A stretch of DNA of 64,000 nt from positions 1 to 64,000 of the forward strand of contig NZ_JAHKJW010000015.1 in NCBI RefSeq assembly GCF_019710745.1, read 5' to 3'. A model generated the notes under the pieces. That model did not search any database and had not been told where the DNA came from. It worked only from the letters and a program-made list of their open reading frames with translations. Made by a program: the position numbers and the translations under genes. Numbering within the stretch: position 1 is the stretch's first letter; the number at the start of each line of letters is the position of its first letter. The stretch is from Streptomyces beigongshangae. Its GTDB lineage: Bacteria > Actinomycetota > Actinomycetes > Streptomycetales > Streptomycetaceae. Below, piece after piece: positions 18,339 to 27,138 of this stretch.

Positions 18339-19388
18339 GTGAACAGTCTCCGTACGGTCGCCGTGTGTCTTGTGATCGCCTGTGCCACGCTGGTCCAGCC
18401 GGCCGCGGCCGCGCCGCCGACGTGGTCGGCGCTGCCCGTGCCGGCGGCCTCCCCGCCGGTGACCGTGTCCGATCTGGCCGCCCGCGGGCCCGGGGAGGCG
18501 TGGGCGACCGGGTACGAGCAGACCGCCGACGGACTGCGGCCGATGCTGCACCGGTGGGACGGTACGGCATGGAGCCGGGACACCACCTTCCCCGGTGCCA
18601 CCGAGCCGGGCTGGCTCCGCGAGGCGCAGTTCGTCGGCGAGGAGGTGTGGATCCTCCGCAACCGCGCCGGGGAGGGGGAGATCCTGCGCCGGTCGGCGGG
18701 AGGGTGGAGCACCGTCCCGCTGCCGCAGACCCTGCGGACCCACCAGGACTTCGCCGCGGTGCCGGGCGCCGCGTGGGTGGTCGGGGAGGACGACACCGGG
18801 CCGAAGGTGCTCCACCACGACGGTTCCGGCTGGACCGCGCGGTCCGTCCCCGACGGCGTGCTCTACCTGATGGGGATCGCCGCGCGTACCGCCACCGACG
18901 CCTGGGCCTGGGCGGACACCGACACCGGGACCGCCGTCCTGCGCTGGGACGGCAGGGCGTGGCGGGACGCGGAGGTACCGCTGCCGCCGGACAGCAACGT
19001 GCACACGATCCTGCCGGAGCCGTCCGGCCGGGTCACGGTCGGCGGCAGCCGGTACACCGACGGAGTCGCCCGCACCTATCTGATGACCTGGAACGGACAC
19101 GGCTGGCGCACCACCCACCCACCGCTGGGCGACACCTCCACGGAGGCCATGGTGCGCGGCCCGGACGGCGCGCTGTGGCTGCCGGTGCGCAGCGAGCAGG
19201 CGTTCCGGTCGAGGTACGCACGGGTGGACGGCTCGCGCGCCACCTTCTCGCACGGTCCGGAGCGCACGAACGCGATCGACGTCAGACCGCGTGCACTGGC
19301 CAGGGCCGGGACCTCGCTGCTGTCCTTCGGGACCGCCGAGATCTACGGCTCGAAGCCGAACCTGATGAGCGAGCGGCTGGGAGGCTGA
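18339..19388 (+). CDS. Secreted beta-propeller-like protein, copy 1
   Basis: 349 aa from GTG 18339. Residues 1-25 (VNSLRTVAVCLVIACATLVQPAAA, cut after AAA) form a signal peptide, so the protein is exported. The rest consists of about six or seven blades of roughly 45 residues, each with an aromatic pattern such as HRWDGTAWS, VLRWDGRAWR or TWNGHGWR preceded by a D/E-AWA-like strand; this recalls WD/Kelch or YCF48-like propellers. No catalytic motif is seen. The next gene is a paralogue starting 3 bases after the stop, so the two are co-expressed. Function unknown; a binding role at the cell surface is a guess. Confidence 0.8.
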   Translation: MNSLRTVAVCLVIACATLVQPAAAAPPTWSALPVPAASPPVTVSDLAARGPGEAWATGYEQTADGLRPMLHRWDGTAWSRDTTFPGATEPGWLREAQFVGEEVWILRNRAGEGEILRRSAGGWSTVPLPQTLRTHQDFAAVPGAAWVVGEDDTGPKVLHHDGSGWTARSVPDGVLYLMGIAARTATDAWAWADTDTGTAVLRWDGRAWRDAEVPLPPDSNVHTILPEPSGRVTVGGSRYTDGVARTYLMTWNGHGWRTTHPPLGDTSTEAMVRGPDGALWLPVRSEQAFRSRYARVDGSRATFSHGPERTNAIDVRPRALARAGTSLLSFGTAEIYGSKPNLMSERLGG

Positions 19389-19390
19389 CC

Positions 19391-20500
19391 ATGACACGCC
19401 GACTTCTCGTCACGGCCCTCGCCGCCGTCATGGTCCTCCTGGCCCTCCTGACGCCGGCCACGGCGGACACCGCGTCCTGGCAGCACGTCCCGGTCCCGGC
19501 ACAGGTACGTCCGCAGGCCGCACTGAACGAGGCCGCGGCGCTCGGGCCGGACCGGGCATGGGCGGTGGGCACCGACGCCGTCGGCCGCCAGGCGCCGGGC
19601 TTCCCGCTGGTGCTGGACTGGGACGGGTCCGCCTGGCAGCACCGGAGTCTGCCCGGGATCGGCTGGCAGGGAGAGCTGCTGTCGGTCGCCGCGGCCTCAC
19701 CGGCCGAGGTCTGGGCGGTCGGCCGCGACACGGCGGGCGGCGCGCGCCTGCTCCGCTTCGACGGCGGCGCCTGGTCCGAGAGCCGGCCACCGTCCGGCGT
19801 GGCGCTGACCAGGGTGGTCGCCGGTGGCGGGGAGACCTGGCTGATCGGCTCGCGGGACGGCGCGCAGGTACTGCTGCGCCGGGACGGCCGCGAATGGCGG
19901 GAGCTGCCGGTCCCGCCGGGCATCGTGTACGGCCTGCACATCCTGGCCGCCGACGACGTCTGGGCCGCGGGCGCCACCGACGCGGGCGCGGCCGTGTCGC
20001 ACTGGGACGGGCAGGCGTGGCAGCAGACGGTCGTGAACGGCTTCCCGCGGTCGGCCGTGGGCAGTGTGCTGGCGGTCTCGCCGACGGAGGTGTGGGCGGG
20101 CGGCACGGCCGGGTTCATCGGCGGTCCGCCGGGCCGGCCGATTCCGCCGCTGCTGATGCGCTGGGACGGGCAGACGTGGAACCGGGTGACCCCGCCCACC
20201 GACTTCGGCGGGATCACCTCACTGGCACCCGCCCCGTCCGGCGCGCTGGGCTGGGTCGCGGTGGCCCGCTCCCTGAAGTGGGGGCCGCCGGGCAGCCCTT
20301 CGCCGCTCGTACCCGGTCCGGACTTCCTCGCCTGGGACGGGGAGTCGTTCACCGGGTACGACGAACCGGCGGTCGCCGGGGAGGGCGACTCCCAGGGGCT
20401 GCAACTGGCGCCGGTGCCCGGCACGGCGGAGGTGTGGTCGGTCGGCAGGGCCACCGGACCCGAGGGCACCTTCGCCCCGCGTGTCCTGCGGTTCGGCTGA
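19391..20500 (+). CDS. Secreted beta-propeller-like protein, copy 2
   Basis: 369 aa from ATG 19391. A signal peptide (MTRRLLVTALAAVMVLLALL, then TPATA) is followed by blades with the same W-x-HVPVPAQ opening and W-DG-xxW strands as the upstream gene (LDWDGSAWQ, SHWDGQAWQ, MRWDGQTWN). The blade-internal AEVWAVGRD and DDVWAAGAT strands are the clearest repeats. The two genes probably arose by tandem duplication and then diverged. No partner or enzyme activity can be inferred. Confidence 0.8.
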   Translation: MTRRLLVTALAAVMVLLALLTPATADTASWQHVPVPAQVRPQAALNEAAALGPDRAWAVGTDAVGRQAPGFPLVLDWDGSAWQHRSLPGIGWQGELLSVAAASPAEVWAVGRDTAGGARLLRFDGGAWSESRPPSGVALTRVVAGGGETWLIGSRDGAQVLLRRDGREWRELPVPPGIVYGLHILAADDVWAAGATDAGAAVSHWDGQAWQQTVVNGFPRSAVGSVLAVSPTEVWAGGTAGFIGGPPGRPIPPLLMRWDGQTWNRVTPPTDFGGITSLAPAPSGALGWVAVARSLKWGPPGSPSPLVPGPDFLAWDGESFTGYDEPAVAGEGDSQGLQLAPVPGTAEVWSVGRATGPEGTFAPRVLRFG

Positions 20501-20640
20501 GACGCGGGAGCAGGCCCGTCCGGCGTGCGGCCGGACGGGCCCGGCCGCGCAAACGCGATACGGATCACGACCGTTGCTCTCTGGTGGAAGCCGGTCCCGC
20601 CGTGTAGCGTCATCCCCAGATGTCGTGGTTCGCAGTACCT

Positions 20641-20743
20641 GCCCGCGCTCCGGTGCGGGTATTTTGCTGTGCAGTGCAGGACCAGGGCGATCACCTCCGG
20701 GCCCGCGCGGTGCGGGTCCGAAAGCGACTGGAAAGGCACCAGC
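20641..20743 (+). promoter_or_regulatory. Long structured leader of the cold-shock gene
   Basis: The leader contains a CCCGC...GCGGG hairpin followed by TATTTT (about 20641-20665) and then GATCACCTCC at 20690-20699, which equals the anti-Shine-Dalgarno end of 16S rRNA. A GGAAAGG ribosome site lies near 20730. Long, structured leaders are typical of cold-shock mRNAs. No cold-induced switch can be proved from sequence alone. Confidence 0.4.
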
Positions 20744-20947
20744 ATGGCCAGGGGAACTGTCAAGTGGTTCAACGCCGAAAAGGGCTTCGGCTTCATCGAG
20801 CAGGAGGGCGGGGGCCCGGACGTCTTCGCCCACTACTCCAACATCAACGCCTCCGGCTTCCGTGAGCTCCAGGAGGGCCAGGTCGTGAACTTCGACGTCA
20901 CGCAGGGCCAGAAGGGCCCGCAGGCGGAGAACATCACCCCCGCCTGA
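20744..20947 (+). CDS. Cold-shock protein (CspA family)
   Basis: 67 aa from ATG 20744, the full length of a single cold-shock domain. RNP1 (GFGFIEQ) and RNP2 (DVFAHYSNI) single-strand nucleic-acid binding motifs are intact, beginning with [14 protein letters not shown]. The protein acts as an RNA chaperone. A long leader precedes it and a strong terminator follows, so it is transcribed alone. Confidence 0.97.
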   Translation: MARGTVKWFNAEKGFGFIEQEGGGPDVFAHYSNINASGFRELQEGQVVNFDVTQGQKGPQAENITPA

Positions 20948-20960
20948 CACGGCTGAACAC

Positions 20961-20997
20961 CGTCGGGCCCCCGGACCACGTGTCCGGGGGCCCGACG
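20961..20997 (+). terminator. Terminator of the cold-shock gene
   Basis: Perfect 15-bp arms CGTCGGGCCCCCGGA (20961-20975) and TCCGGGGGCCCGACG (20983-20997) with a 7-base loop, 14 bases after the stop, followed by CGTTTCG. Confidence 0.9.
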
Positions 20998-21464
20998 CGT
21001 TTCGTCACCGCCGTTGCTCCTGCTGCTCCTGCTCCTGCTCGTGCCGCTGTCGCCGGGAACCGGCCCCGCGCGCACCACCGATGTACCCGCGCCCCGCGCC
21101 GGCCCCTGCGCGAGAGCGCCGTTCCGCCGTCCGGCCCAATGCCGCCGTGTCGCGCCACGCTCCCCGCCGAACCGCCCGGCCGGCCCGTGACCGCCCCGCC
21201 GTGCCCGTTCCACCGGTCCCGCCGCCGCGCCGTACCGGGGCGGGCCGTCACACCCCGGTACGTCCGCGGTGGTACCCCGATGGACTGAGTGTGTACGCTA
21301 CGCACCCGTTCGGTAGCTTAGAGTTGCCGTCGAAGTGTGCGTGGCCCGCCCCCGCGGGGATCCGCCACGGCGCAACGGTGTCGCGGCGCTGCCCGCGGTG
21401 CACGTCCGGTGGGCGGAGAACCTCCATATGTTGGTATGACGAATCACGAGGATGTGACGTATCG
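20998..21464. other. Intergenic region before the squalene-hopene cyclase
   Basis: 467 bp with no confident gene. A 57-codon frame from TTG 21014 encodes a poly-Leu stretch then Pro/Arg-rich sequence, resembling a signal peptide. It has high G+C at third positions but no ribosome site, so I do not call it. Base composition drops near 21290-21330 and 21430-21460, where a promoter for the cyclase is expected; I could not match a clear consensus. Confidence 0.5.
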
Positions 21465-23453
21465 ATGCAGCCTCATCAGGCCGAATCGGTCCTCGCAGGC
21501 ACCAAACCGGCTCACCGGGTGCCGCCCGTCGTGGGCACCGTCACCGGCGTCCCGGACGGCCGGGACGCCGTACGGGACGCGACCCGTGCCGCCGCCCGCG
21601 CCACGGACCACCTGCTGTCCCTCCAGCAACCGGGCGGCTGGTGGAAGGGCGACTTCGAGACGAACGTCACGATGGACACCGAGGATCTGCTGCTGCGCGA
21701 GTTCCTCGGCATCCGCACCGCCGAACAGACACGCGCCACGGCCGCCTGGATCCGCTCCAAGCAGCGTTCCGACGGGACCTGGAGCGTTTCTCCCGGCGGC
21801 GCGGCGGACCTGTCCACCACCATCGAGGGGTACATCGGCCTGCGTCTCGACGGCGACGACCCGCTGGCGCCGCACATGGCGCGCGCCGCCGCCTGGATCC
21901 GTGCCCAGGGGGGCGTCGCCCGTTCCCGTACGTTCACCCGCATCTGGCTGGCCCTGTTCGGCTGGTGGAAGTGGGAGGACCTGCCCGAACTCCCGCCGGA
22001 ACTGATCTACCTGCCCAAGTGGGCGCCGCTGAACATCTACTCCTTCAGCTGCTGGGCCCGTCAGGCGATCGTCCCCCTGACGATCGTCTGCGCCCACCGT
22101 CCCACGGTTCCCGCCCCGTTCACCCTCGACGAGCTGCACACCGACCCCGCGCGCCCCAACCCCGCCGTCCGCAGGAGCCCGCCGATGTCCTGGGAGGGCG
22201 GCTTCCAGCGCCTGGACCGTCTGCTCCACCGGTGGCGCACCGTCGCCCCGCCCGTGCTGCGCCGCGCGGCGATCCGTACGGCCACCGCCTGGATCATCCG
22301 GCGCCAGGAGGCCGACGGCTGCTTCAACGGCATCCAGCCGCCCCTGGTCTACTCGATCATCGCGCTGCGGCTGTGCGGCTTCAGCCTGAACCACCCCGTG
22401 CTGCGCGCGGCCCTCAAAGCCGCCGACGCGTTCCTCGTGCACACCCCGGACGGCCGGCGCTGGGTGGAGTCCTGCCAGTCCCCCGTGTGGGACACCTGCC
22501 TGGCCGTCACCGCCCTGGCCGACAACGGCCTGGCCCCCGACCACCCGGCACTGATCGGGGCCGCCGACTGGCTGCTGGAACGGGAGGTCACCACACAGGG
22601 CGACTGGTCCGTCCGCCGCCCCCGCCTCGCGCCGGGCGGCTGGGCGTTCGGCTTCCACAACCGCAACTACCCCGACACCGACGACACCGCCGAAGTGGTC
22701 CTCGCCCTCGCCCGGTTGCGCCACCCCGACCAGGCCCGCCTGACCGCGGCCGTCGACCGGGCCGTGGCCTGGAACATCGGTATGCAGTCCAGGGGCGGCG
22801 GCTGGGGCGCCTACGACGCGGACAACGTCAGCACGCTCGCCGCCAGGCTGCCGTTCTGCGACTTCGGCGAGGTCACCGATCCGCCGTCGGCCGACGTGAC
22901 CGCCCACGTGGTGGAGATGCTCGCCGCCGTCGGCATGGCGGACCACCCGGCCACCCGTACGGGCGTCGGCTGGCTCCTCGCCGAGCAGGAGCCGGACGGC
23001 TCGTGGTACGGCCGTTGGGGAGTCAACCACGTGTACGGCACCGGCACCGTCGTGCCGGCGCTCGTCGCCGCGGGCGTCCCGGCCGGCCATCCGGCGGTCC
23101 GGCGGGCGGTCCGCTGGCTGACCGACCACCAGAACCCGGACGGGGGCTGGGGGGAGAAGTGGGAGTCCTACACCGACCCGGCCTGGAGGGGCCGCGGCCC
23201 CTCCACGGCGTCCCAGACGGCATGGGCACTGCTGGGCCTGCTCGCCGCGGGTGAACACGACAGCGACGCCGTGACCGCCGGGGTGCGTCGCCTGGCCGCC
23301 ACCCAGCGCGAGGACGGGACCTGGGACGAGCCGGAGTACACCGGCACCGGCTTCCCCGGCGACCTGCCGCTGAACTACCACCTGTACCGGCTGCTGTTCC
23401 CCCTCAGCGCCCTGGGCCGCTACCTGAAGGCGACGAAGCCCGGTGCCGCCTAG
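21465..23453 (+). CDS. Squalene-hopene cyclase-family triterpene cyclase
   Basis: 662 aa from ATG 21465. It shares many blocks with Streptomyces squalene-hopene cyclases: GWWKGDFETNVTMDTEDLL, TRIWLALFGWWKWEDLPELP, ESCQSPVWDTCLA and the QW repeats (for example NPDGGWGEKW, REDGTWDEPEY). The proton-donating motif is DTDD at residues 404-407 (YPDTDDTAEV), so it should be active. The family cyclises squalene or related polyprenes at the membrane. Unlike the main hopanoid cluster, no squalene synthase, HpnC/D/E or hpnH gene is beside it; instead a P450 and an acyltransferase follow. The product may differ from hopene. Confidence 0.92.
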   Translation: MQPHQAESVLAGTKPAHRVPPVVGTVTGVPDGRDAVRDATRAAARATDHLLSLQQPGGWWKGDFETNVTMDTEDLLLREFLGIRTAEQTRATAAWIRSKQRSDGTWSVSPGGAADLSTTIEGYIGLRLDGDDPLAPHMARAAAWIRAQGGVARSRTFTRIWLALFGWWKWEDLPELPPELIYLPKWAPLNIYSFSCWARQAIVPLTIVCAHRPTVPAPFTLDELHTDPARPNPAVRRSPPMSWEGGFQRLDRLLHRWRTVAPPVLRRAAIRTATAWIIRRQEADGCFNGIQPPLVYSIIALRLCGFSLNHPVLRAALKAADAFLVHTPDGRRWVESCQSPVWDTCLAVTALADNGLAPDHPALIGAADWLLEREVTTQGDWSVRRPRLAPGGWAFGFHNRNYPDTDDTAEVVLALARLRHPDQARLTAAVDRAVAWNIGMQSRGGGWGAYDADNVSTLAARLPFCDFGEVTDPPSADVTAHVVEMLAAVGMADHPATRTGVGWLLAEQEPDGSWYGRWGVNHVYGTGTVVPALVAAGVPAGHPAVRRAVRWLTDHQNPDGGWGEKWESYTDPAWRGRGPSTASQTAWALLGLLAAGEHDSDAVTAGVRRLAATQREDGTWDEPEYTGTGFPGDLPLNYHLYRLLFPLSALGRYLKATKPGAA

Positions 23454-23499
23454 CAGCCGGCACCGCCCCCCACCGCAGACAACCGAGACAGGACCCGCC

Positions 23500-24876
23500 A
23501 TGGCACGGTCGCACCACGCCACCCCGCAGAAAGTCGCTGGGCCCGGCACCGTGCCCACGGGCCGCGGCGCCGTCCCGCTGGTCTCGGGCGCCCTGCCGGC
23601 ACTCGGGCACCTGCCCGCCTTCATGCGCGACGCGACCAGCGTCCTGCGCCGCGGCTACGCCGAACACGGGCGGCTGTTCGGGCTCCGCCTGGCCAACGTC
23701 CCCACCCTGGTCATGCTGGACCCCGAACACCGCAAGGAGATCGTCGGCCTGCCGGAGGAGACACTGTCGATCGCCGCCTCCTACCCCTTCCTGAAGACGA
23801 TGTTCGGCAACGACTTCTACTTCATGGCCGAGACCCCCGAGTACCAGCGGCAGCGGGCCCTGTACGTGCCGGTCTTCCGCGGCGCCGCCCTCCACGACTA
23901 CCTCACGATCATGGAAAGCCACACCCGGCAGCTGGTCCGGCGCATGGGTGAGGCGGGCGAGCTGGACATCGTGGGCACCTGCGCCGAACTCAATCTGCGG
24001 ATCATCGCCGACACCTTCTTCGGACCCGACCTCGGCCACCACCTCGCCGGCACCCTCGCCACCTTCGAGGAGTTCTCCGCCAACGTCAGCTTCCTGCTGC
24101 CGCCGTGGATGCGTCCCACCCGGGCACTGCGCAGCCGCACCGCCCGCCGGGACCTGCACGTCGTGATCCGCCGCTGCCTGGCCCAGCGCCGCGCGCACCC
24201 CCGCCCCGGGACGGACTTCCTCCAGTCCCTGTGCGAGAGCCACTACCCCGACGGCAGGCGGGTGCCGGACAGCTCCACCGTCCCCCAGGCCCTGGGACTG
24301 GTCTGGGCCGCCCGCGAGACCACCTCGGGACAACTGGCCTGGGCGATGGCGGACCTGCTGGCCCACCCCGAGCACCAGGCCGGTCTCCTGGCCGAGCAGC
24401 GGCACCTCGCCCCGGGCGCCGCGCTCACCACGGAGGGCCTGCACCGCCTCACCGGGCTGGACCACCTGCTCTACGAATCGGAGCGGCTGCACCCCCTGGC
24501 CATCCTCATCGCCCGCAGGGCCCTGCACGACCTGCACATCGGCACCTGCCGCGTCCCGCGCGGCACGATGGTCCTCACCTCCCCCTACCTCATCCACCGG
24601 CTGCCCGAGGAGTTCCCCGACCCCGAGGCGTTCCGCCCCGGGCGCTACGCCGAGGACCCCCAGGCCGTCCAGCGGCTCCTCGGCTTCGGCGCGGGCATCC
24701 ACCGCTGCCTGGGCCAGCGCTTCGCCCGCCTGGAGACCAAGGTCCTCGTCACCCTCCTGCTGCAGCACTTCCACATGGAACTCCTCGACACACCGGTCCC
24801 GGTCACCGGCCTGGCCCCGCGCGGACTGAGCGGCCCGTGCCGCATGCGCTACCGGCGCCGCACCGGCGCCGCGTAG
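23500..24876 (+). CDS. Cytochrome P450, partner of the triterpene cyclase
   Basis: 458 aa from ATG 23500. The haem-binding loop is FGAGIHRCLGQ (Cys403), the K-helix ExxR is YESERL (Glu326-Arg329), and the I-helix reads WAARETTS where AGxxT is usual, so oxygen-activation residues are only partly standard. Overall it resembles CYP51/CYP120-like sterol or terpenoid P450s in length and in the PERF-like region FRPGRYAED. It follows the cyclase by 46 bp and likely oxidises its product. A redox partner is not encoded nearby. Confidence 0.9.
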   Translation: MARSHHATPQKVAGPGTVPTGRGAVPLVSGALPALGHLPAFMRDATSVLRRGYAEHGRLFGLRLANVPTLVMLDPEHRKEIVGLPEETLSIAASYPFLKTMFGNDFYFMAETPEYQRQRALYVPVFRGAALHDYLTIMESHTRQLVRRMGEAGELDIVGTCAELNLRIIADTFFGPDLGHHLAGTLATFEEFSANVSFLLPPWMRPTRALRSRTARRDLHVVIRRCLAQRRAHPRPGTDFLQSLCESHYPDGRRVPDSSTVPQALGLVWAARETTSGQLAWAMADLLAHPEHQAGLLAEQRHLAPGAALTTEGLHRLTGLDHLLYESERLHPLAILIARRALHDLHIGTCRVPRGTMVLTSPYLIHRLPEEFPDPEAFRPGRYAEDPQAVQRLLGFGAGIHRCLGQRFARLETKVLVTLLLQHFHMELLDTPVPVTGLAPRGLSGPCRMRYRRRTGAA

Positions 24877-24918
24877 GAGGGCGGCGGGGGTGCACGTCCC
24901 GAGACGGAGGACCCGGAC

Positions 24919-26046
24919 ATGATCTCCGCGAGCACCGCGGCCACCGGCACCCACCTGCCGTCGCTCACCGGTCTGCGAGCGGTCGCCGCGCTGGGCGTCT
25001 TCTGCTTCCACGCGGTGGTGCTGGGCTGCGCGGACCGCTCGCCCCCCGGTCTGCTGGTGGCCGTCGGCCCGCCCAGCGTGTCGTTCTTCTTCGTCCTGAG
25101 CGGCTACCTCCTGGCCCGCTCCGCCCACCGGGCGGGCCCGGAACCGCGGCCGGTCTTCTGGCGACGGCGCCTGATCCGGCTCTACCCGGTGCATCTGGTG
25201 CTGTCGCTGGCCGTCGTCACCGGACTCGTGCTCACCGCCCCGGCCACCGCCCGCGCGACCGTCGTCTCCGCACTGCCGAGCGCGTTCCTGGTGCAGGCGT
25301 GGCTGCCCGACTTCCGGTACGTCCTCGGCGGGAACGGCTCGTCCTGGCCCCTGGCGTGCGAGGTGTTCTTCTACGCCCTCTTCCCGGCGCTGTGGGCCGC
25401 GGTCAGGAGGATCCCCCGGTCCCTGCTGCTGCCCGCCGCCGGGTGCGCGGTCGCGGCGACCTGGGCGGTGGCCGCGTTCGCCCATACGGTGGTCCCCGGC
25501 GGGGCGCCGCTGCCCCAGGCGCCCTTCACCATGTCGCGGGCCCAGCTGTGGACCGTCTACTCGTTCCCGCCGGCCCGGCTGCCGGAGTTCGTCCTGGGCA
25601 TGCTGCTGACCCGCCTGCCCCGTACCGGCCACGCGCCCCGGACGGGCGTCGGCACGGCCGCCGCCGTGCTGGGCGCCGCCGTGGTGGCGGGGTGGTGCCT
25701 GCTTCCCCAGGTGTTCTCCCTGGCGGCCGTCACCGTGGTACCCCTCGCGCTGCTCCTCCGGGCCGCCGCGGCCGCCGACCTGACGGGCGGACCCTCGTAC
25801 CTGAGGAGCCCGCCGCTGCTCTTCCTGGGAAGGATCTCCCACCCCCTCTGCCAGGGGAACTCGCTGGTCATCGCGTCCCTGTACCTCGCCGTCGGCACCG
25901 CCCTGCCCGTCCTGACCGCGGCCGTGGCCCTGCCGCTGACGGTGGCCTTCGCCTGGCTGCTGCACAGATACGTCGAACAGCCCTGCGCCGGACGTCTGGC
26001 CACCGCCCGCCGGGGGCGGGACCCCCGGCGACCGGTCAGCGGGTGA
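24919..26046 (+). CDS. Membrane acyltransferase, acyltransferase-3 family
   Basis: 375 aa from ATG 24919 with ribosome site GGAGG about 10 bases upstream. The opening LPSLTGLRAVAALGVFCFHAVV carries the conserved Arg and His of the OafA/acyltransferase-3 family, followed by about ten membrane helices and FFVLSGYLLARS. Such proteins O-acylate sugars, lipids or antibiotics from acyl-CoA or unknown donors. It completes a three-gene unit with cyclase and P450; acylation of an oxidised triterpenoid is the natural inference. Its end overlaps the convergent gap gene by 11 bases. Confidence 0.9.
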   Translation: MISASTAATGTHLPSLTGLRAVAALGVFCFHAVVLGCADRSPPGLLVAVGPPSVSFFFVLSGYLLARSAHRAGPEPRPVFWRRRLIRLYPVHLVLSLAVVTGLVLTAPATARATVVSALPSAFLVQAWLPDFRYVLGGNGSSWPLACEVFFYALFPALWAAVRRIPRSLLLPAAGCAVAATWAVAAFAHTVVPGGAPLPQAPFTMSRAQLWTVYSFPPARLPEFVLGMLLTRLPRTGHAPRTGVGTAAAVLGAAVVAGWCLLPQVFSLAAVTVVPLALLLRAAAAADLTGGPSYLRSPPLLFLGRISHPLCQGNSLVIASLYLAVGTALPVLTAAVALPLTVAFAWLLHRYVEQPCAGRLATARRGRDPRRPVSG

Positions 26047-27031
26047 GCAGTTCGAGCGTGTCGATCACGCGGTTCGAGAAGCCCCACTCGTTGTCGTACC
26101 AGGCGACCACCTTGACGTGGCGGCCGTCGACGCGGGTGAGGGCCGAGTCGAAGATCGACGAGGCGGGGTTGCCCGTGATGTCGGACGACACGAGCGGGTC
26201 CTCCGAGTACTCCAGGACGCCGGCGAGCGGCCCCCGCGCCGCGGCGCGGTACGCCGCCAGCACGTCGTCGCGCGTCACGTCGCGGGCGACGGTCGTGTTG
26301 AGCTCGACGATCGAGCCCACCGGCACCGGTACGCGGATCGAGTCGCCCGACAGCCTGCCGTCGAGGCCCGGCAGCACGAGGCCGATCGCCTTGGCGGCGC
26401 CGGTCGTGGTCGGCACGATGTTGACGCCGGCGGCCCGGGCGCGACGGGGGTCGCGGTGCGGACCGTCCTGGAGGTTCTGCTCCTGCGTGTAGGCGTGCAC
26501 CGTCGTCATGAACCCGTGCTCGATACCGGCGAGTTCGTCGAGGACGGCGGCCAGCGGCGCGAGCGCGTTGGTGGTGCAGGACGCGCTCGACACGATCGTG
26601 TGCGCGGCCGGGTCGTAGGCGTCGGTGTTGACCCCGAACGCGAGCGTGACGTCGGCGCCGTCCGACGGCGCGCTGACGAGCACCTTCTTCGCGCCCGCGT
26701 CGAGGTGGGCCCGGGCGGCCCCGGCCGCGGTGAAGCGGCCGGTGGCCTCCAGGACGACGTCCACGCCGAGCCGGGCCCACGGCAGCCGCGCCGGTTCGCG
26801 CTCGGCCAGTACCGTGATCCGGCGGCCGTCGACGACGAGGGCGCCCCCGTCGACGGTCACCGGGCGCCCGAGCCGGCCGGCCGTGCTGTCGTAGGCGAGC
26901 AGCCGGGCGAGGGCGGCGGGCTCCGTCAGGTCGTTGACGGCGACGACCTCCAGGGCGCTGTCGCGCTCCAGCAGCGCGCGCAGCACATTGCGTCCGATGC
27001 GGCCGAATCCGTTGATGGCGATGCGAGTCAT
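26036..27031 (-). CDS. gap: Glyceraldehyde-3-phosphate dehydrogenase
   Basis: 331 aa from ATG 27031, the normal length. NAD-binding INGFGRIGRNVLRA opens the protein; catalytic Cys152 is in SSASCTTNALAPLA, and WYDNEWGFSNRV closes it. It oxidises glyceraldehyde 3-phosphate to 1,3-bisphosphoglycerate in glycolysis. Streptomycetes usually hold more than one gap gene. A perfect dyad lies 56-92 bases upstream of its start, next to a GlxA-type regulator gene, pointing to dedicated control. Confidence 0.96.
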   Translation of the reverse strand: MTRIAINGFGRIGRNVLRALLERDSALEVVAVNDLTEPAALARLLAYDSTAGRLGRPVTVDGGALVVDGRRITVLAEREPARLPWARLGVDVVLEATGRFTAAGAARAHLDAGAKKVLVSAPSDGADVTLAFGVNTDAYDPAAHTIVSSASCTTNALAPLAAVLDELAGIEHGFMTTVHAYTQEQNLQDGPHRDPRRARAAGVNIVPTTTGAAKAIGLVLPGLDGRLSGDSIRVPVPVGSIVELNTTVARDVTRDDVLAAYRAAARGPLAGVLEYSEDPLVSSDITGNPASSIFDSALTRVDGRHVKVVAWYDNEWGFSNRVIDTLELLTR

Positions 27032-27086
27032 GAGTGAGATCCCTTCCCTTCGCCACCAGGTTCGCCCGCGGCCGCAACCGCTGACA

Positions 27087-27123
27087 GTGGCGGGATCGCC
27101 ATGGTTCACAAGGATCCCGCCAC
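27087..27123. promoter_or_regulatory. Perfect 11-bp inverted repeat between glxA-type gene and gap
   Basis: GTGGCGGGATC (27087-27097) and GATCCCGCCAC (27113-27123) are exact inverse complements with a 15-base spacer. It lies in the gap promoter region and just downstream of the regulator gene. An operator is favoured because no T run follows and the loop is long, but termination of the regulator transcript is possible. Confidence 0.6.
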
Positions 27124-27138
27124 CCGGTGCCGGGCGGG

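Noticed and set aside
21014..21190. 57-codon frame with a poly-leucine start resembling a signal peptide
   Set aside because: TTG start without ribosome site; leucine run comes from a CTG/CTC microsatellite.
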